Notes: generated by a model not told the origin, from the letters alone. A stretch of DNA of 13,168 bases from JAAFIP01 sp043777795 (GCA_043777795.1 JAYWHJ010000048.1:1-13168); one strand, 5' to 3'; positions 1-6,373 are shown, counted from the first letter of the stretch. Translations and numbers: made by a program.

Positions 1-312
1 GTCAAACAAGGGATCGACGGACAAAAAGAGCACCACCCTAAACAGACCCAATCGGTGCACCAAGGTGTAAAGGATGTCGGTGCGGATGGTGGCTTTGTCA
101 GTCACAGCTTCTACTGGGCGGGCGCGCTGCAAAGGCACCAACACGCAGACGATGACGACGATTTGCAGCAACCCGACCAGCAACCATCCGGTGCCCTCAA
201 AACCGTCCTCCATAACCGACCCCATGCCCAGAGCGAACATCAGCGGCTGCACGGCGGACTCAAACAGCCATTGCTGCGCCTGGGCAAAAAGGTCAACTAA
301 ATAATCCAGCAT
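1..312 (-). CDS. Probable sterol desaturase / fatty acid hydroxylase family membrane protein, N-terminal part (cut by left edge)
   Basis: An open frame runs from an ATG at 312 (minus strand) to the window edge, giving 104 visible residues. It begins MLDYLVDLFAQAQQWLF. One hydrophobic segment at about residues 41-61 (GWLLVGLLQIVVIVCVLVPL) is followed by a basic turn and the stretch TDILYTLVHRLGLFRV, then another hydrophobic run at the edge. From memory, this N-terminus resembles betaproteobacterial sterol desaturase family proteins, inner-membrane di-iron oxygenases. The diagnostic histidine clusters would lie beyond the window, so no catalytic residue can be checked. The start lies 15 nt after the stop of the deacetylase gene on the same strand, so the two are probably cotranscribed. 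The ribosome binding site is weak. The frame and membrane character are clear; the family name is tentative. Confidence 0.6.
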   Translation of the reverse strand, partial: MLDYLVDLFAQAQQWLFESAVQPLMFALGMGSVMEDGFEGTGWLLVGLLQIVVIVCVLVPLQRARPVEAVTDKATIRTDILYTLVHRLGLFRVVLFLSVDPLFD

Positions 313-327
313 CCAGCCGCAGTCTGT

Positions 328-1227
328 TTAAAGCGGATGCGCCGCGTACCAAGCCTTGTAGTCAGGGTGGTGGCGCAAGGTGGTGAAACAAAATCCTTTT
401 TCTTTCAGGCCGACGATCAAGGGCTCGAGTACGGCCGGGGCCCAGGGGTCTTTGCGCGACCAGATGCCCAGGTGGGCCATCAGAATATCGCCGCCTTTGA
501 TGTCTCTGAGGGCCTTTTTCAGCAGCGCGTCGTTGCTGGCGCTACTGCTAGGCAGCTCGTCGCCCAAAAAGCCTGCGGGGGCCCAACCCACGTGTTTGTA
601 GCCGCAGGCCTCGGCCATCTCAATGAGCTTGCGCGAGGTTTTACCGCCCGGGGCGCGCCAGACAGGCAAGGCTTTTTTACCAGTGAACTCTTCGATACGT
701 TCACGGGCTTGGACAATTTGGGCGCAGTACTTTTTAGACTCCCAAGTAAAGCTACGGCCTGCAAAGGCACCGGCGCTGGGTTGAACCACAAAGGCGGGGG
801 CTATGCCTGCTGCGTCACCTCTCCAATACACATGGTCCCAGGTGTGGGAGGCAAAATCGTGGCCCTCTTGGCCGCGCTGGGCCCAAAACTTTTGGCCCCA
901 CTCAAAGCTCATGGAGCCTTTTTCGTCCTTGGTCGCTTCATTAGCCACAAAGAAGGTCACCTTGACTTGGTGCTTGTTAAGCACGTCTGCCATCATCGGG
1001 GCCACTTCCATGTGGCCGGTGTCTAGCGTGAGGTAGAGCGGTTTGTCGCAGCTGGGCGGCGGCGCGTTGGGCGGCGCAGCAAGGGCCACCGGTGCTGCTT
1101 TTTTACCAAACAACTGAGCGCTAGCGCTATAGGGAATTGCGCAAGCAGCTACTATGGTTGTAGCGATGAGTACATAGCGGGCAGCGCGTTTATTGGCGGC
1201 CAGCGTGGTCAAGGGTCCAGACTCCAT
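328..1227 (-). CDS. Secreted polysaccharide deacetylase (NodB homology, carbohydrate esterase 4-like) with altered metal motif
   Basis: A 299-residue protein starting at ATG 1227, with AGGA about 10 nt upstream. Residues 13-37 form a signal peptide (KR-rich n-region, hydrophobic core, SASA cleavage site). NodB-type motifs follow in order: LTLDTGH (D69), SHTWDH (H128 and H132 of HTxxH), WRAPGG (R191) and ILMAHLG (H252). The family removes N- or O-acetyl groups from envelope or extracellular sugars using a divalent metal. Canonical motif 1 is TFDDG; here the second, metal-binding Asp is Thr70, so metal binding or substrate may differ. The start overlaps the upstream propeller gene by 38 nt, suggesting translational coupling, and the sterol desaturase-like gene follows after 15 nt. 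The signal-peptide codons for residues 22-38 coincide with a copy of the dispersed repeat (1116-1164). The fold assignment is firm; the substrate is unknown. Confidence 0.86.
   Translation of the reverse strand: MESGPLTTLAANKRAARYVLIATTIVAACAIPYSASAQLFGKKAAPVALAAPPNAPPPSCDKPLYLTLDTGHMEVAPMMADVLNKHQVKVTFFVANEATKDEKGSMSFEWGQKFWAQRGQEGHDFASHTWDHVYWRGDAAGIAPAFVVQPSAGAFAGRSFTWESKKYCAQIVQARERIEEFTGKKALPVWRAPGGKTSRKLIEMAEACGYKHVGWAPAGFLGDELPSSSASNDALLKKALRDIKGGDILMAHLGIWSRKDPWAPAVLEPLIVGLKEKGFCFTTLRHHPDYKAWYAAHPL
1116..1164 (+). repeat. Dispersed repeat, copy D, inside the deacetylase signal-peptide codons
   Basis: The 20-nt core ATTGCGCAAGCAGCTACTAT (1136-1155) matches the inverted 5563-5582 copy at 17/20 positions and the 9110-9129 copy at 16/20. 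The preceding stretch 1124-1141 matches the equivalent part of the 3035-3088 copy at 14/18. It has a GCTAC/GTAGC hairpin (1148-1152 with 1160-1164) and a perfect 12-bp palindrome AGCGCTAGCGCT (1117-1128). It is the most diverged of the four copies, so homology is likely but not certain. Read on the minus strand it encodes deacetylase residues 22-38. Confidence 0.55.
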
Positions 1228-2179
1228 GGGGTGAGCGTCCTACGTTAACTTGGCGCACTACTTGGCGCGTTTCCAGATCGATCACGGTGAGCTTCTTGGC
1301 CCACCGTGAGGTCACCATGAGCAATTTTCCATCACTTGACACATCCATGCAATCGGGCCCACCGGGGGCCGCAAAGCTGGCGACCACCTCCATGGTTTGG
1401 AAATCCATTTTGCTGATGGTGTTGGCCACCCGGTTGCTCACAAACACATGGCGTTTGTCGCCTGCTGCGCGAAAGGCGTGCGCGCCCAAGCCGGTTTTCA
1501 CCAGTTTGTGCAGCTTGGGCTCGCGGCCAGATACGTCAAACACCTGCACGCTATTGCTGCCGGTGAGGCCGACCAAGATAAAGCGGTCATCGGGGGTGCC
1601 AAACACGTCGGCAGGCATCTCGCCCGTAGCCACGCGCCAGCGCACGGTTTGGGTAGCCAGGTCGATGGCGATGAGCTCGTTGCTGTCTTGCATGGTGCTG
1701 TAGACGGTGGTGGACTTGGTGTCGATCCACAAATGGCTGGGGGTTTTGGCAGTGGCAATGCGCTTTGCCAAAGTCAGGTTGGCACCGTCCCAGCGGTAGA
1801 TGTCGATGTGATTGAGGCGGTTGGCCGCTGTCACAAACCACTTCATATCGGGAGAAAAGCGCAGATGGTACGGGTCCAAAATACCCTTGACGGTGCGCTG
1901 AATTTGCGCAGTTTTCGGGTCGATGAAGGTCAGTGAATCGCCACCCGCATTGGCCACAATCACCGATTTTTCATCGGGTGTAAGGTACAGGTGGTGTGGC
2001 TGCTTGCCGGTAGCAATGCGCTGCTTCTCCGTCCAGGTGACAGGATCGATCACGCTGATGTTGGCGTCCAGCGAGTTGAGCACGAATACCGGATGAGAGG
2101 CAGTGCCAGCTTGGGCACAGGCAGCCCATGCCATCCACAGGGCGGCGAACCCAAAAAACAGTCTACGAATCAAAATCAC
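1190..2179 (-). CDS. Secreted YncE-like seven-bladed beta-propeller protein
   Basis: A 329-residue protein with an N-terminal signal peptide (LIRRLFFGFAALWMAWAACAQA). Repeated propeller-blade motifs follow, of the form 'VxVIDxxTxxxxxxIxTGxxPHxLxxxPDxKxVxVAN'. Clear repeats are at HPVFVLNSLDANISVIDP, HHLYLTPDEKSVIVANAGG, YHLRFSPDMKWFVTAANR, VFGTPDDRFILVGLTGSN, HVFVSNRVANTISKMD and VSSDGKLLMVTSRWAKKL. This is the YVTN/YncE-type 40-residue repeat seen in periplasmic or surface proteins, usually binding or scaffold proteins and sometimes lactonases. No catalytic function can be read from it. The start is a GTG at 2179; a TTG two codons downstream has better spacing from a GGGA and is an alternative. 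It is the first gene of the apparent three-gene envelope operon and is divergent from the alpha/beta hydrolase. Confidence 0.85.
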   Translation of the reverse strand: MILIRRLFFGFAALWMAWAACAQAGTASHPVFVLNSLDANISVIDPVTWTEKQRIATGKQPHHLYLTPDEKSVIVANAGGDSLTFIDPKTAQIQRTVKGILDPYHLRFSPDMKWFVTAANRLNHIDIYRWDGANLTLAKRIATAKTPSHLWIDTKSTTVYSTMQDSNELIAIDLATQTVRWRVATGEMPADVFGTPDDRFILVGLTGSNSVQVFDVSGREPKLHKLVKTGLGAHAFRAAGDKRHVFVSNRVANTISKMDFQTMEVVASFAAPGGPDCMDVSSDGKLLMVTSRWAKKLTVIDLETRQVVRQVNVGRSPHGVWTLDHAGRQ

Positions 2180-2245
2180 ATCCCAACAAAATGGTGCTGT
2201 GCAGCAAAGCGTGCGCGCACAAACCCTAAGTGTACCCGCTACCCC

Positions 2246-2275
2246 TTGTGCCAGCTCTCAAACAGCCCGTATATA
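2246..2275 (+). promoter_or_regulatory. Possible sigma70-type promoter for the alpha/beta hydrolase gene
   Basis: TTGTGC (2246-2251) and TATATA (2270-2275) are separated by 18 nt in the 150-nt gap between divergent starts. A start near 2282 would leave a leader of about 48 nt. The -35 match is poor. The symmetric TATATA could also serve the minus-strand propeller gene. Confidence 0.3.
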
Positions 2276-2316
2276 CCTTGGTCTTGGCAGCATTTACCGC
2301 AAAGTAAGCGTGTGCT

Positions 2317-2320
2317 GGAG
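2317..2320 (+). promoter_or_regulatory. Ribosome binding site that decides the hydrolase start
   Basis: GGAG lies 9 nt before ATG 2330. The in-frame ATGs at 2339, 2348 and 2363 have no comparable upstream purine tract, and the open frame upstream of 2330 runs into the divergent propeller gene. The start at 2330 is therefore preferred. Confidence 0.55.
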
Positions 2321-2329
2321 TGCGGCACA

Positions 2330-3166
2330 ATGCACGGCATGCAAACGATGCAACTCTTGGGGATGAATCTGGAAGTGCAGCGCATCGCTGGTAATGGCGC
2401 TTTGGCACCTATTGTGTTTTTGCACGAAGGCCTGGGCTCGGTAGCCATGTGGCGGGACTTTCCGGCGCAGGTGTGCGCCGCTACCGGGCGCGCTGGTTTG
2501 GTGTACTCGCGGCGCGGCTACGGGCACTCTGAAGCTGCGCCCGCTGTACGCAGCCCATCCCACCAGCTAGCCAATGGCCAGCGCGCAGGCCGCTTGCTGC
2601 CCGACTATATGCACCATGAGGCTTGGGAGGTGCTACCCGCCCTGCTGGCCGCCTGCGGCATAGCCAAACCGGTGCTGCTGGGCCACTCTGACGGCGCTTC
2701 CATCGCCCTGCTTTACGCCAGCCGCTACGCAAGCAGCGCTTGCATTGCCATGGCACCGCACCTGTTTGTGGAGCAAGTCAGCCTGCGCAGCATCGAGGCA
2801 GCGCGGGTGGCTTACCAAACCACCGATCTGCGCAGCAAGCTGGCACGTTTTCATGCCAATGTGGACTGCGCCTTTTGGCAGTGGAACGATGTGTGGCTGA
2901 GCGACGAGTTTCGCAGCTTTGACATCACGGCCGACTGCGCCCAGATTACCTGCCCGTTGCTAGGTATCCAAGGCCATGACGATGCCTATGGCACGATGGC
3001 GCAACTGGATGCTTTAGACAGCGATTTATTAAGTAAAAAAGGCCTCGGGCGCAATAGATTATTGCGGGAGAAGCTATTAAAATTAGAGCATTGCGGGCAC
3101 TCTCCGCACAAAGACCAAAGTGCGATGGTGACGGCTGCGGTAACCGAATTCTTGAAGTCAGTTTAA
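2330..3166 (+). CDS. Alpha/beta-fold hydrolase carrying an in-frame repeat insertion
   Basis: 278 residues from ATG 2330. The oxyanion-side motif HEGLGS is at residues 32-37, the nucleophile elbow GHSDG at 118-122 (Ser120), the acid in QGHDDAYG (Asp217 or Asp218) and the catalytic His in CGHSPH (His257). All triad positions are present, so an active serine hydrolase is expected. There is no signal peptide, so it is cytoplasmic. The substrate cannot be read; relatives act on esters or ring-cleavage products. About residues 236-252, between the Asp and His, are encoded by a copy of the dispersed repeat (3035-3088). The frame stays open across it, but leucine TTA codons cluster there (3026, 3029, 3059, 3077, 3083), unlike the GC-rich rest of the gene. 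The stop overlaps the convergent pseudouridine synthase stop by 4 nt. Confidence 0.85.
   Translation: MHGMQTMQLLGMNLEVQRIAGNGALAPIVFLHEGLGSVAMWRDFPAQVCAATGRAGLVYSRRGYGHSEAAPAVRSPSHQLANGQRAGRLLPDYMHHEAWEVLPALLAACGIAKPVLLGHSDGASIALLYASRYASSACIAMAPHLFVEQVSLRSIEAARVAYQTTDLRSKLARFHANVDCAFWQWNDVWLSDEFRSFDITADCAQITCPLLGIQGHDDAYGTMAQLDALDSDLLSKKGLGRNRLLREKLLKLEHCGHSPHKDQSAMVTAAVTEFLKSV
3035..3088 (+). repeat. Dispersed repeat, copy A, captured inside the alpha/beta hydrolase coding sequence
   Basis: The core ATTGCGGGAGAAGCTATTAA (3061-3080) is identical at 19/20 positions to 9110-9129. AAAAAAGGC at 3035-3043 matches the equivalent stretch at 9085-9093, at nearly the same distance from the core (20 against 19 nt). 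A perfect 7-bp hairpin is formed by CGCAATA (3050-3056) and TATTGCG (3060-3066). The 18 nt 3049-3066 match the reverse complement of the 5550-5594 copy at 15/18. Edges are approximate. Confidence 0.82.
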
Positions 3167-3903
3167 GCTTGCAGCAGCTTCAAATCGTCAGCCGTTACCC
3201 ACCGCCATTCGCCGCTGGCTAAGCCATCCAAGCTAAGCCCGCCCATACTGGCACGGTGCAGGCCTTCAACGCGGTTGCTAACGGCGGCCAACATGCGTTT
3301 AACCTGGTGGTATTTGCCTTCGGTCAATGTCAAATCCAATGTCAACTCGCCGGTTTGCACACAGGCGGCTGCGCGTACGGGTTTGGGCGAATCGTCCAAC
3401 ACCACGCCGTCCAACAGCTTGGCGATTTGTACGTCGTCCACGGGGTGTTTGCAGGTCACTTGGTAGAGCTTGGGCACATGGTGTTTGGGCGAGCTGATGC
3501 GGTGGATAAACTGGCCGTCGTCGGACAGCAGCAACAGGCCGGTGGTGTCTTGGTCTAGCCTGCCCACCGCTTGCACGCCCTGGATGGCGTTTTTATTGGG
3601 CCGCAAACGCAGGGGGCTGGGAAGCAGCGTGTACACACTGGGCCAGGCGCTGGGCTTGTGCGAGCACTCGTAGCCAGCGGGTTTATGCAGCAGCACATAG
3701 GCCAGTTTATGGCATTGCCAATCTACGCCTTGCACTTGAAAGCGCAGACCCTCCGCTGCAAAGTCAGTAGCGTCTTGTGCAAAAATTACCCTCGGTACAG
3801 AACTGGTGGCCTCATACACGGCAACCAAGCCCTGCTCTATCAAACCATTACAAACGCGCCTTGTACCAAAGCCTTGTGTGAACAAAATATCAGCTAAATG
3901 CAT
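3163..3903 (-). CDS. rsuA: 16S rRNA pseudouridine synthase, RsuA/RluB/E/F family
   Basis: 246 residues from ATG 3903. The N-terminal S4 RNA-binding domain covers about residues 1-50 (LADILFTQGFGTRRVCNGLI). A catalytic domain follows, with the opening LLHKPAGYECS, the catalytic motif GRLDQDTTGLLLLSDDG (the Asp of GRLDxDTxGLLL is the nucleophile) and the C-terminal family motif EGKYHQVKRMLAAV. Proteins of this family isomerise uridine in rRNA; the small size and the HKPAGYxCS form suggest RsuA, which modifies U516 of 16S rRNA in the cytoplasm. The start lies 5 nt after the stop of the unknown secreted protein gene, so the two are cotranscribed; an AGGCGG overlaps that stop codon. Family is sure, exact target uridine less so. 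Confidence 0.88.
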   Translation of the reverse strand: MHLADILFTQGFGTRRVCNGLIEQGLVAVYEATSSVPRVIFAQDATDFAAEGLRFQVQGVDWQCHKLAYVLLHKPAGYECSHKPSAWPSVYTLLPSPLRLRPNKNAIQGVQAVGRLDQDTTGLLLLSDDGQFIHRISSPKHHVPKLYQVTCKHPVDDVQIAKLLDGVVLDDSPKPVRAAACVQTGELTLDLTLTEGKYHQVKRMLAAVSNRVEGLHRASMGGLSLDGLASGEWRWVTADDLKLLQA

Positions 3904-3908
3904 ACCGC

Positions 3909-4628
3909 CTACTGTGTAGGAATAGCTTGGGTAAGACTATTCATGTTACTGGAGCGCATCACACCCGGTGGCAAGGCGTTTGCTGGGGCCGCAGCGCTGG
4001 CAGGCGCTGAGGCAGGAGAAGCTACGGTGGCAGTTACAGCCGGTTTGGGTGTCACTGCCAGTGGCTTGCCCAGCAGCATGGTGATCATGTCGTCGTAGCT
4101 CAAAACGCGGGGATAGTTGTCAATGGCCATCACAAACTGCAACTTGCCGTCGGCAAGTATCACGGGCACTGGCATGGGTGCGGGCTTGCACTGCCAGGCG
4201 CAGGAGGTGACCAGATCGCGCTGTACCAGTTTGGCCGCTTTGATGGCTTGGCTGCGATAGACCTCGCCCTGGTAAACGTTGTTGGTCGTTACCCGCACCG
4301 TGGCTATCTTGCCTTCATAGCTTGAGGCCATCGTCACGCCGCCGCTGAGCACGCTTTTGGCTTCTGAATCATTGACGGTCTCTTGCACTGCACCCACCGC
4401 AGGTTTGGAAGCCGAGGCTGCCGCACGGGCGGCCGAGGCATTTTGCTGGGGCGCTTTGACGCTGGCACCCGCTTTGGGTGCCGAAGCCCCGGCTGGTGCT
4501 GCCGGCTGCGCAGCCGGTTGCACTGGCGTTTGCGGTATGGCTGGCAAGCCCAAGATGTTGGGCTGGGCCATGGCAGTGGTGGCTGCGAGTGAGGCGCCAA
4601 GAGTAAACAAACAAAGAATGTATCGCAT
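3909..4628 (-). CDS. Unrecognised secreted protein with Ala/Pro-rich linkers
   Basis: 239 residues from ATG 4628; a TTG at 4646 extends it by 6 residues, but the ATG start gives the cleaner signal peptide (MRYILCLFTLGASLAATTAMA, then Q). After export, about residues 27-85 are low-complexity Ala/Pro/Gln/Ser. A more ordered part covers about 90-195, with AKSVLSGGVTMASSYEGKIA, a Cys-x3-Cys pair (C143, C147 in SCAWQC) and YDDMITMLLGKPL. A second Ala/Pro linker follows, ending in PPGVMRSSNMNSLTQ. I recognise no domain. The Cys pair in an exported protein could form a disulfide. It is the first gene of a pair with rsuA and lies 24 nt from the divergent secreted DNA ligase gene. Being probably periplasmic or surface exposed is supported; function is not. 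Confidence 0.75.
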   Translation of the reverse strand: MRYILCLFTLGASLAATTAMAQPNILGLPAIPQTPVQPAAQPAAPAGASAPKAGASVKAPQQNASAARAAASASKPAVGAVQETVNDSEAKSVLSGGVTMASSYEGKIATVRVTTNNVYQGEVYRSQAIKAAKLVQRDLVTSCAWQCKPAPMPVPVILADGKLQFVMAIDNYPRVLSYDDMITMLLGKPLAVTPKPAVTATVASPASAPASAAAPANALPPGVMRSSNMNSLTQAIPTQ

Positions 4629-4652
4629 AAGGGTATTTTCGCTCAAATCGAT

Positions 4653-5522
4653 ATGATGCTGAAGATGAACCTACAACGCAGACGCTTTTCATTTCGCCTA
4701 CTCGCTGTGCTGGGCACCCTGGGCGGCGCGCTACCTGCGCTGGCCAAATCCGGCTTGCCAGTGCTGCTGGCCCACAACGCGCCCAAGGGCATTGACCCCA
4801 CAGGCTACTTAGTGAGCGAAAAACTAGACGGCGTGCGGGCACTGTGGGACGGCACGGCGCTGCGTTTTCGCAGTGGCCGCACCATTGCAGCGCCAGCGTG
4901 GTTTACCGGCAAGCTGCCCACCACGCCGCTGGACGGTGAGCTGTGGCTGGCGCGCGGCCGATTTGACGCGCTATCCGGCGCGGTGCGCAAGGCCCAGCCC
5001 GTGGACGCTGAGTGGCAACAAGTGAAATACATGGTGTTTGAGCTGCCACAAGGCAGCGGTACTTTTGCGCAGCGCGCCGCGCAGTTGCAAAGCGTGGTGC
5101 AAGCTGCCGCATGGCCAGCGCTGCAAGCGGTGGAGCAGTTTTCGGTAGCAAACCCAACAGCACTGGAGGCCAAGCTTAAAAGCATTACGGCCGCCGGCGG
5201 CGAAGGGCTGATGCTGCACCTGGCAAGCGCCCCGGTGGCTGCGGGCCGCAGCAAGGTACTGCTCAAACTGAAAGCTGTGCAAGATGCCGAAGCCACCGTA
5301 GTCGGCCATGTGGCGGGCAAAGGCAAGTACGCAGGCATGTTGGGGGCTTTGGAAGTTAAAACTGCCAACGGCCAGCGCTTTAAGTTGGGCACAGGTTTGA
5401 GCGACACCGACCGTCAAAACCCGCCGACCATTGGCAGCTTGGTGACTTACACCTACCGGGACATTACACCCAGCGGCAAACCGCGCTTTGCTAGCTTTTT
5501 GCGGGCTCATGAAGGGGTTTAG
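4653..5522 (+). CDS. ligE: Exported minimal ATP-dependent DNA ligase (LigE type)
   Basis: 289 residues from ATG 4653; in-frame ATGs at 4656 and 4665 are alternatives and none has a good ribosome binding site. Residues 8-31 are a signal peptide (RRRFSFR, hydrophobic core, cleavage near ALA/K). The RRRF stretch is Tat-like but lacks the consensus S/T and LK. Nucleotidyltransferase motifs follow: EKLDGVR (K57, the adenylated lysine of motif I), DGELW (E96), VFELP (E130, motif III), GGEGLMLH (motif IV) and LLKLK (K205/K207, motif V), then a small OB-fold-like C-terminus (GKYAGMLGALEV, GSLVTYTYRD). This is the core ligase layout without a separate DNA-binding domain. Known LigE proteins seal nicked DNA with ATP and are predicted to be periplasmic or extracellular, with suggested roles in DNA uptake or biofilm DNA. 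It stands alone as a plus-strand gene between two minus-strand units. Confidence 0.87.
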   Translation: MMLKMNLQRRRFSFRLLAVLGTLGGALPALAKSGLPVLLAHNAPKGIDPTGYLVSEKLDGVRALWDGTALRFRSGRTIAAPAWFTGKLPTTPLDGELWLARGRFDALSGAVRKAQPVDAEWQQVKYMVFELPQGSGTFAQRAAQLQSVVQAAAWPALQAVEQFSVANPTALEAKLKSITAAGGEGLMLHLASAPVAAGRSKVLLKLKAVQDAEATVVGHVAGKGKYAGMLGALEVKTANGQRFKLGTGLSDTDRQNPPTIGSLVTYTYRDITPSGKPRFASFLRAHEGV

Positions 5523-5549
5523 CTTACCCCGCGCACTGGTATTTTAATA

Positions 5550-5594
5550 AATTGCTATCATAATAATAGCTTCTTACGCAATATTTAATTGCGC
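5550..5594 (-). repeat. Dispersed repeat, copy B, inverted, in a convergent intergenic gap
   Basis: Read on the minus strand, the core ATTGCGTAAGAAGCTATTAT (5582 to 5563) matches the 3061-3080 core at 17/20. The preceding hairpin CGCAAT/ATTGCG (5577-5582 with 5588-5593, 5-nt loop) and a second hairpin GCTAT/ATAGC (5554-5558 with 5566-5570) are present. The 155-nt gap 5523-5677 between the convergent ligE and racemase stops otherwise holds only a GC-rich 3' flank with nothing recognisable. Confidence 0.75.
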
Positions 5595-5677
5595 TAATGC
5601 ACGATAGGCATCATCAATTTTCCGATAGTCAAGCGGCCGCGCGCAGACCAGCAAGTCGCGCGGTAATCATGCCGAGC

Positions 5678-6331
5678 TCAGCCCAGCATCAACTTCAACT
5701 TAGCCACCGCACTGGACACCGGCGTAATCACCGTCAGCCCCGTTTGCTGCTGCACCAAGCCCGCCGCGCGCGCCATACTGAACTGGGCCAGCGCGATCAC
5801 GCGGCAGCCCTTGGCGGCCAGCTCGGCGGCGGCTCGCCCTATCAGCTTGTCATGCAACTCGCCATCGCCCGCGTTCAACGCTGCCAATGCACCTTCGGCC
5901 AGCGCGGTGTCCAAAGCCACCAGCTTGGGAAACTCCGGCGGCATGGAGATAAGCGTGGGGCCGAAGGTGGCTACCAAGCCGATGCGCTGGCCCAGCGCGG
6001 CGGCATCTTCAATCATCGCTTCATTGGGTTTGAGCACGGGAATGGTTGCGTGCTGGCCGGCGACTGCCTCAATGCAGGTGCCAAAGGCCGAGCAGGTGAA
6101 CAAAATGGCGTGGCAGCCGCAATCCACCGCGTACTGGGCCAAGCGCGCAAAACGCGCGTGCATCACTTCGTCTTGGCCACGGCCGTTGGCAGCCAAGTCG
6201 GCCGACAAGCTGTCGTCTAGCAGATTCATGCGTGTGGCCTGGGGCCAGTCGCGGGCAATGGCTTGGTTAATCGGGTCAACGGCGTGGGCTATGGCGTGAA
6301 TAAGGGCAATGCGGGGGGAAGACGTCGCCAT
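5678..6331 (-). CDS. Asp/Glu racemase superfamily protein with a single candidate catalytic Cys
   Basis: 217 residues from ATG 6331; a TTG at 6352 would extend it by 7 residues but is less likely. There is no signal peptide, so it is cytoplasmic. The N-terminal half has RIALIHAIAHAVDPINQA and the first-lobe cysteine in ILFTCSAFGTCIE (C80, with C86 nearby). The second lobe has RIGLVATFGPTL and, where two-cysteine racemases carry their second Cys, VIALAQFSMARA with Gln183 instead. The superfamily includes amino acid and hydantoin racemases, maleate isomerase and arylmalonate decarboxylase. The altered second site argues against ordinary two-base racemisation and leaves isomerase, decarboxylase or lyase activity open. 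It is divergent from the Bug/DapA-like/RraA operon, 71 nt between starts, and may act on the same substrate. Family firm, reaction unknown. Confidence 0.82.
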   Translation of the reverse strand: MATSSPRIALIHAIAHAVDPINQAIARDWPQATRMNLLDDSLSADLAANGRGQDEVMHARFARLAQYAVDCGCHAILFTCSAFGTCIEAVAGQHATIPVLKPNEAMIEDAAALGQRIGLVATFGPTLISMPPEFPKLVALDTALAEGALAALNAGDGELHDKLIGRAAAELAAKGCRVIALAQFSMARAAGLVQQQTGLTVITPVSSAVAKLKLMLG

Positions 6332-6367
6332 GGTAGATATGCGTATAAACAAGAATGAACGGGGGCC

Positions 6368-6373
6368 TATGAT
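6368..6373 (+). promoter_or_regulatory. Possible -10 element for the Bug/DapA-like/RraA operon
   Basis: TATGAT at 6368-6373 differs from the sigma70 -10 consensus at one position. It lies in the 71-nt divergent gap, 35 nt before ATG 6403, and leaves room for the AGGAA ribosome binding site at 6391-6395. I see no good -35 at the right distance, so an activator may be needed. Confidence 0.3.

Noticed and set aside
337..1026. A 229-residue plus-strand open frame
   Set aside because: Shadow of the polysaccharide deacetylase gene; no domain and no ribosome binding site.
1991..2329. Upstream extension of the alpha/beta hydrolase frame
   Set aside because: It overlaps the N-terminus of the divergent propeller gene, reads as unrelated sequence, and a GGAG-led ATG at 2330 begins the family-like part.
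3018..3092. The hydrolase gene as a pseudogene broken by an insertion
   Set aside because: The frame is open throughout, and the catalytic His and C-terminus follow normally.
4502..4517. Perfect 16-bp palindrome CCGGCTGCGCAGCCGG
   Set aside because: It lies in the Ala/Pro/Gln linker of the unknown secreted protein and is explained by repeated Gln-Pro-Ala-Ala codons.
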